From a virus: a stretch of DNA of 24,237 nucleotides. The translations under genes were made by a program, and so were the position numbers. Shown here one piece after another: positions 13,331 through 21,317 of this stretch. The stretch covers positions 1 through 24,237 of IMG/VR virus record IMGVR_UViG_3300018080_000586, one strand, 5' to 3'. Within the stretch, counting starts at the first letter, position 1, and every line of letters starts with the position of its first letter. Under the pieces are notes generated by a model. The model was not told where the DNA came from. It saw only the letters and a list, made by a program, of their open reading frames with translations, and did not search any database.

Positions 13331-15346
13331 ATGGCATTAAACACCGCCCCAATTATTGTACCGATAGAAGCCCGTAACAAAACAGGTAAAGGGCTCACAA
13401 GCGTACAAAAGAATCTAAAATCTTTTGCCGCATTCTCCACCCGAGCTGGCCTGGGAATGACAGCCGCCATCACAACGCCACTAGCAATGTTTGAGAGGGG
13501 TATACTCTCTACAGCATTTGGGGCATCTGAATCTCTTGCCTACATGAAAGCCAATATCGACCAAAATGGCGTATCCTTGAGACAGCTCCAACAACAGACA
13601 ATCAGCACGGCCTCGTCTAACATAAAAACTGTAAGACAAATTGCCGATATGAACAAGGAGCTCGGTAAGGGCGGTATGAAATCTACGGAGATATCTGCGT
13701 TGATGACACCCGCAGTAAACCTAGCAACCGTTGTAGAGGGTGAGACGGCTCTTGTCGCTAAAACCCTTTCCACCATTAACGCGGTATATCCAGAGATTAC
13801 AAAGACTACAAGAGACGCGTCACGTGCTATGGATATGGTAGCTGCAACAGTGACGGGATCTCCACAGGACTTTGACGACTACTCAGATGCTATGCAACAC
13901 ACAATCGGTGTGGCTAAGAGCATGGGGATGACATTCAAGGAGCTTAATCAGTCTATAGGACTCCACGCATTCTTTGGTATCAAAGGATCTCGTGTAGGGG
14001 CACAGACCAAAGCACAATTACGGATGTTCACAGAACAGAAGAAGATGGCGGAGCTTTTCGGACTACAAGGGTCTGATGAACGAGGACGTCTTAAAAAACC
14101 ATCACAACTATTCCGTGAGATGAGCGATCGTTTGTATGCCCCCGGGGTGTCACAACAGGAACGACTCACGAGACTAAAATCAATATTCGGCAGAATCGGT
14201 ATCACCGGAGCATCTGCGGCAATGTTAGACCTTCAGCAACCAAAGGGCAAGGCATCTTTTGAGAAGATGGCGGATACTTTGGAGAGATCAGAAGGTCTTA
14301 TCAATCGAATGATAAACACTCTTCTAGGCGAAGGACTCTTCGGAACCTATAAGAAGATGGCTGCGTCTTTTGATGCAATGAAAGTGCGTATAGGCTTTGC
14401 ACAAGAAGGTATGCTCACCACAGCCATGAAGGGCTTAACCACCCTATTCAATGCTATAGGAGTGATACCTAAACCTATCATACAGGGACTCACTGTATTT
14501 GCCGCAGGTCTGGTTGCTATGGGGCCGGCCCTGTTGATAGCCGGGACCCTTGCTAACATTGTGGTAGCATTCTCCCTAGCTGCAGGGCCGATAACCGCTA
14601 TGGTGTCTGGGGCGGGTAAATTAGCTGTCGTAGGCAAGGTGTTGGGGGCAGTATTCAGCGGGCCACTCCTTTTGGTGATGGGCAAATTACTACTCGTGGT
14701 GGGTGTTATCACAGGGGCAGTAGCCGCTCTTGTTGGAATGGGGCAGAGAGCCGCAGAGCTTAACCAACAAATAGAGACGGGCACCTCGAAGTTCAAAAAC
14801 CTTGAAGAGCTTATGAAACTGACAGGAGACGAGACCAACAAGGCCACAGGGTTGTTGGGCATATTCTCGGACATGTTAAAAAACATCTCCCAGATACTAA
14901 AACCTCTAGTGGATTGGTACTACGCCCGTAAAGACCGCATAGCAGGGGAAAAACTTCAGACATTGAAACAGGCAAAGGGTGTGGCCGACCCCACGACACA
15001 TGACCTTCTCACAAGGGTGATGACGGATAGTGCGGCGAGAAGAGGAACAAACCCACTCCTTGCTGGGTCTATCTACTCCTTTGGTGGTCGTACAAAGATG
15101 CTAGAGAAAGCACTAGCCAGCCCACAGATGTCACAAGCTACCAAAGAAGCTGAGATAGAGAAATATATCAAAGCGTTTGCGACTACCGACATTATAGCAC
15201 AGCTAGAGGCGTCTAAAGGGGCGGGAATGTACAATGAATACGGAAACCAGTCACCATCCACAATAAACTTGTCTATCCGTAATGCAACCTCCTACGGTCT
15301 CGACATCGAAGAAGAAGCAGCAGTACCAACGGCGAATATTCAATAG
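13331..15346 (+). CDS. Tail tape measure protein
   Basis: A 671-residue protein that sets tail length and is packed inside the tube; at roughly 0.15 nm per residue it predicts a tail of about 100 nm. The N-terminal half is helical with coiled-coil-like, Gln/Lys-rich segments (LRQLQQQTISTASSNIKT) and a phage-tail tape measure type core (about residues 110-330, e.g. EITKTTRDASRAMDMVAATV, then a GITGASAAMLDL segment). A long hydrophobic region at about residues 377-470 (Gly/Ala/Val/Leu) would cross the inner membrane during DNA injection. GGAG (13322-13325) precedes the ATG. It lies directly after the frameshift product, its expected partner. Confidence 0.9.
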   Translation: MALNTAPIIVPIEARNKTGKGLTSVQKNLKSFAAFSTRAGLGMTAAITTPLAMFERGILSTAFGASESLAYMKANIDQNGVSLRQLQQQTISTASSNIKTVRQIADMNKELGKGGMKSTEISALMTPAVNLATVVEGETALVAKTLSTINAVYPEITKTTRDASRAMDMVAATVTGSPQDFDDYSDAMQHTIGVAKSMGMTFKELNQSIGLHAFFGIKGSRVGAQTKAQLRMFTEQKKMAELFGLQGSDERGRLKKPSQLFREMSDRLYAPGVSQQERLTRLKSIFGRIGITGASAAMLDLQQPKGKASFEKMADTLERSEGLINRMINTLLGEGLFGTYKKMAASFDAMKVRIGFAQEGMLTTAMKGLTTLFNAIGVIPKPIIQGLTVFAAGLVAMGPALLIAGTLANIVVAFSLAAGPITAMVSGAGKLAVVGKVLGAVFSGPLLLVMGKLLLVVGVITGAVAALVGMGQRAAELNQQIETGTSKFKNLEELMKLTGDETNKATGLLGIFSDMLKNISQILKPLVDWYYARKDRIAGEKLQTLKQAKGVADPTTHDLLTRVMTDSAARRGTNPLLAGSIYSFGGRTKMLEKALASPQMSQATKEAEIEKYIKAFATTDIIAQLEASKGAGMYNEYGNQSPSTINLSIRNATSYGLDIEEEAAVPTANIQ

Positions 15347-15355
15347 GCGGGAATA

Positions 15356-16735
15356 ATGGCACTAATAGAAAGTAACAGCAGGACTTTTCAATCACAAGCA
15401 CTCCCGTCTGACGTCTGGAAAGACCGCCTACGGGAGAAAGCAACCATACGCCGAGGTAGTGAAGTAGTCTCCTTCTTCGTCGGAGGTCACACGTATTCCG
15501 GAAAACACCGAGTATCGGTTTACAAGTACCCTGAATCAAACAAGGTATCCTACCACCGGATAGGTGATGACTCGACAACGGTAACACTACCCGGATGGAT
15601 AGTTAGTGAGGACATCGAAATGTCTGTAAACGGCATAAACCAGCCAGTTATGGCATACCACGATGTTCGGGATAGACTACGGGCAATCCTACAAAAAGGC
15701 GGGGTGGTGACACTAGAACACCCGTATCTAGGGACGATGTTGTTGATGATTGACAGTTTCACCGTCACTGAAAAAGTCGGACAGTTTGCTTACGCGGATG
15801 TAGCCATCACAGGATTTAGGGTGGATAAACGAAACTTCCGCGAAGACTACTCAGCCACGGACGCCTCCCTTGTGATAAACGAGATGGTTATTGCAGTGGA
15901 AAAGGCTGTGAGCTTTTCTGTAGAGAACGGTGTTCAAGAACTACAGAAGGTCGGAGGAGACCCGAACCGCGCACCGACAACGCCCGGGTGGGTTCAGCGG
16001 TTGGATAACCGCATTGATGGCATAGATAACGTGGTTGCTGGTATCGAACAGGTTGTGGTGTCGCCCATCAAAAAAGCACAGGCAGTGCTACAAGGCACGA
16101 TAGACCGCATTCGCAAACTGAGACAAACCGGTCAGCGACTATATGTCGCCAAGAAGGGGATGTCGCGCCTACAGTCACTATCTATCGGGCTCTTCTACGA
16201 CTCCACAGCACTATACAACACTATTGTGGGGGCAATGACGCCGGGATTTAACCCCTTCGGAGACATACCCCTCTCCCCTACGGAACAACAGAAGATCATC
16301 AAAGAGTACGCCGTCTCTATCCCGGAGGAGTCATTACCAAAGGCTTTTGATCTATCCTTTGAGGGTGTTATTAATCGGACGGTAGCAAGCCAGTGTGTTA
16401 TGGTATCATGTGCGATGGCGGCCAATGCCTCGTATCAGTCACAACAGGATATAGAGGACACACGGGACGCCATAGTGCGTTTGACGGACTCCTACCTGTC
16501 TTACGACGCGGTAACGTATGAGGAGCGGGAAGCCATTATGGGGCTTAAATCGGCCACAATCACTGCACTCTACAGTGCCAATACACTCAGTGTTCGGAAG
16601 ATAACGCCTGAGAGCCCTGAGACGCTTATCAACCTCTTATACAAAGAGACCGGAGGAGTGTCGCAATTAGCTGAGACCGCCATCCGAAACAATATCAGGG
16701 ATCCCTTTTCTATAGCCACTGAGGTGGTTCTGTAA
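15356..16735 (+). CDS. Baseplate/tail protein, Mu gpN family (DNA circularisation protein N-type)
   Basis: A 459-residue protein (Mu gpN about 491). The N-terminal domain has the family layout: KDRLREKATIRRG, then a beta-rich region and DRLRAILQKGGVVTLEHPYL followed by a GTMLLMID segment, the LxHPxLG motif typical of gpN. Mid-protein helices (about residues 225-280) with NVVAGIEQVV could form a rod. In Mu this protein joins the baseplate to the tail tube. It starts 9 bases after the tape measure and overlaps the next gene by one base. Confidence 0.85.
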   Translation: MALIESNSRTFQSQALPSDVWKDRLREKATIRRGSEVVSFFVGGHTYSGKHRVSVYKYPESNKVSYHRIGDDSTTVTLPGWIVSEDIEMSVNGINQPVMAYHDVRDRLRAILQKGGVVTLEHPYLGTMLLMIDSFTVTEKVGQFAYADVAITGFRVDKRNFREDYSATDASLVINEMVIAVEKAVSFSVENGVQELQKVGGDPNRAPTTPGWVQRLDNRIDGIDNVVAGIEQVVVSPIKKAQAVLQGTIDRIRKLRQTGQRLYVAKKGMSRLQSLSIGLFYDSTALYNTIVGAMTPGFNPFGDIPLSPTEQQKIIKEYAVSIPEESLPKAFDLSFEGVINRTVASQCVMVSCAMAANASYQSQQDIEDTRDAIVRLTDSYLSYDAVTYEEREAIMGLKSATITALYSANTLSVRKITPESPETLINLLYKETGGVSQLAETAIRNNIRDPFSIATEVVL

Positions 16736-18162
16736 TGACAATGAAAAGTAATGAAGAGCCTGTACAACGCCTGTACTCGTTCATAACTGCCCGAATGGTG
16801 GATATGAACACCGGCAAGGGTCATACCATACGGAGTTGGGTGAAAGCCCGCATAACCAGAAGTCTTGACCGTATCGCTGGCACAGGGTCATTAGAGCTAC
16901 AGGACGTTCAAGGCAATGACTATTCCGGGATGGTGGAGTCCCCTATAGTAATTACGCTCCACATGCGAGACAGGGAAGATCCGAACTACAGAGAAGATCG
17001 AAAAGTAATGACCGGGTACGTAAGGTCGTTACAAGACACCCGCGGACAGGATAAAACCACAATACAGATAACTGTGGCCGACAACACAATAGATCTCACA
17101 GAGTGCTATCCCCTCGTTCGTCGGGTGCAGGATGGAACCGACGAGGGTAACGCAATACCCTTTCTCCCGGGAAAGGCACCTATTAAGGAAACACCCAGTG
17201 AGGAAGTTGAGCCGGTTTATCAGAACAAGACTCTTGCGGAAATATGCACAGCGATGTGTGAGCCATTCGGGATACCTGTAGTGGATTACGCAAAAGACGA
17301 AACACCCTTTGAGATATTCACGGTGGAAGAGACCACAACGGTGTGGAAACAGATAGCAAAGCTCTGTAACCAACGGGGCGTACTTGCATACACCAACGAA
17401 CATGGAGAGCTCGTTTTAGGCAACTTGGGATACACTACCGATGGCTTTGATAATAGCACATTAGGTGATAGCACCCTACGTTCCGGACGCGTGGAAACGT
17501 GGAGACAGGGACAAATGTACACGTTTGTAAAAACAGAGCAATACAAGCACCGGTTCTCGCACTACAGAACAAAAACCCCGATAACCACCAACGGGTCATG
17601 GGAGGAGGAGTACCGCATACTCAGAAATAGAACATCTCGCAGGTTCCGCCCCAAAGTGCTTCAAATACGCAACGAGCAAAAAGGCTCCCTTAATAATCTA
17701 GCACTGTGGAAATCTCAAACAGACTTTGGACAATCCCTACAGTGTGAAGGACACTTCACCTCGTGGAATCGGTGGAACAAGTATGTGGAGGGCAGATTAT
17801 TGGACCCATACGTACACTTTCCCGGCCAACGAGTCAATCTAAATATGACCGCGTGGGGTTACACAACCCCTGACTGGATCAAGACGGAAGTTACTTACGA
17901 GATCAGTGGCACTAGTTCGAGAAACACGAAAGTGGTTCTGCGTCCAGCCTCTATGTACGCCAAACTGAAGAAGGACGAGAGCAAAGAGATAGCCCGCGAG
18001 GACTTGGTAGAAAAGCCTCAAACAAAGAAGTTTATATTTGTTTACGACCCACAAGAGGCTACAGGGTACGCGCCTGTTCCCGATAAAACCAAAGTACCTG
18101 ATACCCCAGTCAACACACCAGAGCCGTACTTTTCCGCAGCACCCACACAGGGAGATAGATAA
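16735..18162 (+). CDS. Baseplate hub protein, Mu gp44/gpP (late control D) type
   Basis: A 475-residue protein of the baseplate hub that carries the spike. The N-terminus (WVKARITRSLDRIAGTGSLE) and the following pattern KVMTGYVRSLQ, then KTTIQITVADNTIDLTECY, match Mu gp44 and P2 gpD families: a small beta-barrel ring fold. It is longer than Mu gp44 (about 380), partly because of a C-terminal Pro-rich tail from about residue 436. It starts on the last base of the previous stop (TAATG) and ends the same way against the spike gene, so translation of the baseplate genes is probably coupled. Confidence 0.85.
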   Translation: MTMKSNEEPVQRLYSFITARMVDMNTGKGHTIRSWVKARITRSLDRIAGTGSLELQDVQGNDYSGMVESPIVITLHMRDREDPNYREDRKVMTGYVRSLQDTRGQDKTTIQITVADNTIDLTECYPLVRRVQDGTDEGNAIPFLPGKAPIKETPSEEVEPVYQNKTLAEICTAMCEPFGIPVVDYAKDETPFEIFTVEETTTVWKQIAKLCNQRGVLAYTNEHGELVLGNLGYTTDGFDNSTLGDSTLRSGRVETWRQGQMYTFVKTEQYKHRFSHYRTKTPITTNGSWEEEYRILRNRTSRRFRPKVLQIRNEQKGSLNNLALWKSQTDFGQSLQCEGHFTSWNRWNKYVEGRLLDPYVHFPGQRVNLNMTAWGYTTPDWIKTEVTYEISGTSSRNTKVVLRPASMYAKLKKDESKEIAREDLVEKPQTKKFIFVYDPQEATGYAPVPDKTKVPDTPVNTPEPYFSAAPTQGDR

Positions 18163-18692
18163 TGGATATCATGGGAGTAATCGACAAGCTCATTAAGGCC
18201 ACCACCTTTGCTATAGGGAAGAGTGGAGGCTCTGCTGCCGTAGAGTTTTTTGAGAGATCGAAACGTCAGAAACTCAGCATAAAAGGCACACAGTCCGAAA
18301 ATATGCAGGACTACGGCTTTTATTCGGTGCTAAATGATAAGGGTGAGTGCATCACTATCCACCCACAGGGGTCTAACAAAGGTATCGTTATTAAAGCGGA
18401 TATGCCCCAATATCGCCCGGACCCTAGCGACTTGGAGCCTGGGGAGGTGGGTATTTTTAACTCCGACGGTGTTCGCATAAGACTTCTCGGGAAGAGCGTC
18501 ATTGTCGAGGGCGCCGACGATATACTACTGGGTGACGAGAGAACTTCCACCAGTGTCCTCAAGGAAACTATATTAAATACACTACTAAATCACACCCACA
18601 CGACATACCCGACAGGTGGGGAGTCGACACCCTCGGTAGCACTGAAGGCATTAGCACCCAGTGAACTGGTAACAAACACAAAGGTGGAGTAA
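18162..18692 (+). CDS. Baseplate spike, Mu gp45 family
   Basis: A 176-residue protein forming the trimeric membrane-piercing spike at the end of the tube. The central YGFYSVLNDKGECITIHPQG and a GEVGIFNSDGVRIRLLGKSV stretch are typical of the OB-fold and beta-helix of gp45/P2 gpV. H144-T-H146 near the end (LLNHTHTTYPTGG) is the HxH motif that binds iron at the spike tip in relatives, a known feature of the family. Mu gp45 is about 197 residues. It starts and ends within TAATG overlaps. Confidence 0.88.
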   Translation: MDIMGVIDKLIKATTFAIGKSGGSAAVEFFERSKRQKLSIKGTQSENMQDYGFYSVLNDKGECITIHPQGSNKGIVIKADMPQYRPDPSDLEPGEVGIFNSDGVRIRLLGKSVIVEGADDILLGDERTSTSVLKETILNTLLNHTHTTYPTGGESTPSVALKALAPSELVTNTKVE

Positions 18693-19423
18693 TGGCAATC
18701 ACAGTAACGAACTACACAAAGCCATTTACCGTAGAGAGCGGGAAGTCTGTCACAGTAAGTGTAGAAGCCTTTGCTACAGGAGGTCTTACTTACACATGGA
18801 CGGTCGGGGGGGTTCTCTACCAGTCCGGATCTAAAAACAATCACAACTTTACAACGCCAGTCACCGACGGACAACACACCATTCGATGCACAATAAGTGA
18901 GGATGGTGGGGGCACTACCCCTGTGGATATTACCTACACGGTGGAGAATCGACAAAAGTTCTCCCCCGCACTGAACTCCCCAAAAGTGGACGGCCTTGAT
19001 ATCCGTTTTGATGGGATCGACTTTGTACAGGAGGAGACCTTCACAACAGCAATAACACTGGCGCTATTCACGGATGGACGGGCTTCAGACTCAGATACGC
19101 TACCCACGGAACACGATGAAGACCCGAGAGGGTGGTGGGGTGACTCTATACTGAATATGCAAACCGGATCTACTGCATGGCTCTATGCCGAGCGCGGAAA
19201 ACTGCACAAGGACACCCTGCTATCCGTGCGCAGTGCCTACGAGAATGCGCTGGAAAGACACCTTATCGACACAGGCATGGCAGACACCGTGAGTGTCACT
19301 TATGAATTGGTGGACTACGACGCAGTTCAGTGGTCCATAATTATAGGTGTGGACAGAAAAGGCGAAGTATATATTAATTGGAAAGACCGGTGGGATAGGA
19401 CACTCAACGAGGCGGCACAATGA
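18692..19423 (+). CDS. Mu gp46-like baseplate protein with N-terminal Ig/PKD-like domain
   Basis: A 243-residue protein with two parts. Residues about 95-243 match Mu gp46/GP46: EDPRGWWGDSILNMQTGSTA followed by WLYAERGKLHKDTL, then a helix and beta end (MADTVSVTYELVD). Residues about 3-85 are an added Ig-like or PKD-like domain: KPFTVESGKSVTVSVEAFA, then GLTYTWTVGGVLYQSGS and DGQHTIRCTISEDGG. Mu gp46 lacks this; it is 140-150 residues. The GGAGTA ribosome site is in the preceding stop region. The 3' end overlaps the next start (ATGA). Confidence 0.85.
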   Translation: MAITVTNYTKPFTVESGKSVTVSVEAFATGGLTYTWTVGGVLYQSGSKNNHNFTTPVTDGQHTIRCTISEDGGGTTPVDITYTVENRQKFSPALNSPKVDGLDIRFDGIDFVQEETFTTAITLALFTDGRASDSDTLPTEHDEDPRGWWGDSILNMQTGSTAWLYAERGKLHKDTLLSVRSAYENALERHLIDTGMADTVSVTYELVDYDAVQWSIIIGVDRKGEVYINWKDRWDRTLNEAAQ

Positions 19424-20538
19424 TACGAGTACCCAGTATAAGTGAAATCTATACGAACATGAGGGCAGACGCGCAGGTGTTGTTTGGCACCGGCTCTAGC
19501 ATCCCCACCTTTTCCATATTGAATATTGTTTTGGTCTCTTTTGCAGGAGCCATGAAATTACTGTACACCGCACTAAGCGTATTGGAAATCAATATCCTAC
19601 CGGACAAAGCTACAGGGGAGCTCCTTCAAAGGCAACTGGATAGTAGAGGCATACCCGTAAGCGCCGGAAAACAGGCAGAGGGTACGCTAATCTTCACAGG
19701 AACTCCAGCCTCGGTAATTCCAGATGGAACAGAGGCCACAACACCTTCCGGCTACACTTATAACACCGTCGGGGAGTCTGTTATCGAGAGTAACGGACAG
19801 AGTAAAGAGGTTCCCATACAGGCAAGTACACTGGGATCTGAAGGCAACTATATAGGCCAATCTCTAACACTACCCACACCCCCGGCTGGTGTGGACAGTG
19901 TTGTTTACATAAAAGAGTCACCGCTCGGTGGCCAAGGTCCTGACACGGAAGAGGATAGCCGACGAAAAATAAAACTATATGACACAACACCCCTCACCCT
20001 CGGACTAGAGGACAACTACGCAACCATAGCGTCTAGTGTGGACGGTGTGGGTCGTGTGTGGGTACAACGTGCAGGATATTGGACAGGCCCAAACACCGTA
20101 GTGGTAACACTGGCTACAAAAGACATGCTACCGGTAGCCCCCTCCACTCTTACAGAAGTGAGGAACCTTTTCAACTCAGACCCCGAGTCTAATCAATTCG
20201 GCACATCTATCGCGGTTAGAAACATCTCTACCAAAGAGCTGGATATTTGGGTGGGTATGAAACCCAACACAACCGACTACCAAGCGGCGGTGGAACAGGC
20301 AATGCAGTATTATTTCTCAAACACTGTACAGCCATCGTATCAGGTATTACTGTCCGAACTATTCGCGGCGATGGATGCTGCGGGGGTACGAGACTACATC
20401 ATAACCCGACTAGATTATGGTGGGGACACGGTATACGACTATACTAGCTCAAGTATATCTGACAGACCAACCAAGATACTACCCGGAAACGGTTACACAA
20501 TTAGTCTAGGGACGATCACTTTCTCAGGAGAGATTTAA
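19420..20538 (+). CDS. Baseplate wedge protein, Mu gp47 / P2 gpJ family
   Basis: A 372-residue protein (Mu gp47 about 360) forming the baseplate wedge. The N-terminus (IPTFSILNIVLVSFAGAMKL then ALSVLEINILPDKATGELLQ) and central blocks GTEATTPSGYTYNT, GSEGNYIGQSLTLP, and LGGQGPDTEEDSRRKIKLYD are the classic J-family sequence. The C-terminus is beta-rich with ATKDMLPVAP. It overlaps gp46 by four bases (ATGA) and gp48 by one base. Confidence 0.92.
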   Translation: MIRVPSISEIYTNMRADAQVLFGTGSSIPTFSILNIVLVSFAGAMKLLYTALSVLEINILPDKATGELLQRQLDSRGIPVSAGKQAEGTLIFTGTPASVIPDGTEATTPSGYTYNTVGESVIESNGQSKEVPIQASTLGSEGNYIGQSLTLPTPPAGVDSVVYIKESPLGGQGPDTEEDSRRKIKLYDTTPLTLGLEDNYATIASSVDGVGRVWVQRAGYWTGPNTVVVTLATKDMLPVAPSTLTEVRNLFNSDPESNQFGTSIAVRNISTKELDIWVGMKPNTTDYQAAVEQAMQYYFSNTVQPSYQVLLSELFAAMDAAGVRDYIITRLDYGGDTVYDYTSSSISDRPTKILPGNGYTISLGTITFSGEI

Positions 20539-21317
20539 TGGCATTCCCTATTCGAGACATCGAGCAAATTACAAGCAGTGTATTTTCTCTGATGCCACGC
20601 TCTCGGTTCTGGTCTAAAACCCCTATAGATGTTGTGAGTGGCGAAGGCGCCCAAGCACCTTTTATAGAACAAGAGAGTGAGAATCTACCCGACGAGGTGG
20701 ACTGGAGATCGTATGGAGTCCTTTACCGTCTTTTCATGGCACCCGCTATCCAGATCAAAAAAGCACAACAAAGAGCACAACAAATCATAAATGAGGCCAG
20801 CCCGGGAAGTGCGGTAGGTAGTGTGCGAGACTGGTACCGATACCTATTCAATCTCGCCCCAGACGATATAAGTGACGCCACATTAAAATCCCGCATAGAT
20901 CAGTTTTTGGATGACCGAAGAACGAGATATACCATAGCAGAGGTCACAGCCTACGCACTCGAAAGAGGTGTTACTGTGAGCATATCAAACATGTGGACAA
21001 CAGATGCAGAGGGGGAAGTTCTCGGGATACGAGCCCATACGTCTGTTTGTGGCACGGGGGTTTGTGGCCGGATGCAACTTGGCAAGGTCACAGAGACAGG
21101 GTATGCAGAAGTAGAGGTAACTGATCGAGGATTGACTGGATATACAAACGAGGAGATAAAAGAGCTCCTCACACCCCTCATCTCTGCTGATACAATTATT
21201 AGATGGGTATTTACTGACCAACCAGAAGAAGGGGATATTATTCAAACACTATCCTCCTCGCTAAATGTGGTACAGACCACATCTTCAACGGATAACATAA
21301 TTCAAGGAGTATCATAA
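20538..21317 (+). CDS. Baseplate protein, Mu gp48 / YmfQ (DUF2313) family
   Basis: A 259-residue baseplate protein, the partner of gp47 in Mu-like baseplates. N-terminal helix-rich region (DIEQITSSVFSLMPR, later DDISDATLKSRIDQFLD), then an ERGVTVSISNMWT segment and a conserved two-cysteine block CGTGVCGRM. These patterns and the gp47-gp48-fibre order fit the family. Its last 25 residues are Ser/Thr-rich. The stop overlaps the fibre start by one base. Confidence 0.85.
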   Translation: MAFPIRDIEQITSSVFSLMPRSRFWSKTPIDVVSGEGAQAPFIEQESENLPDEVDWRSYGVLYRLFMAPAIQIKKAQQRAQQIINEASPGSAVGSVRDWYRYLFNLAPDDISDATLKSRIDQFLDDRRTRYTIAEVTAYALERGVTVSISNMWTTDAEGEVLGIRAHTSVCGTGVCGRMQLGKVTETGYAEVEVTDRGLTGYTNEEIKELLTPLISADTIIRWVFTDQPEEGDIIQTLSSSLNVVQTTSSTDNIIQGVS

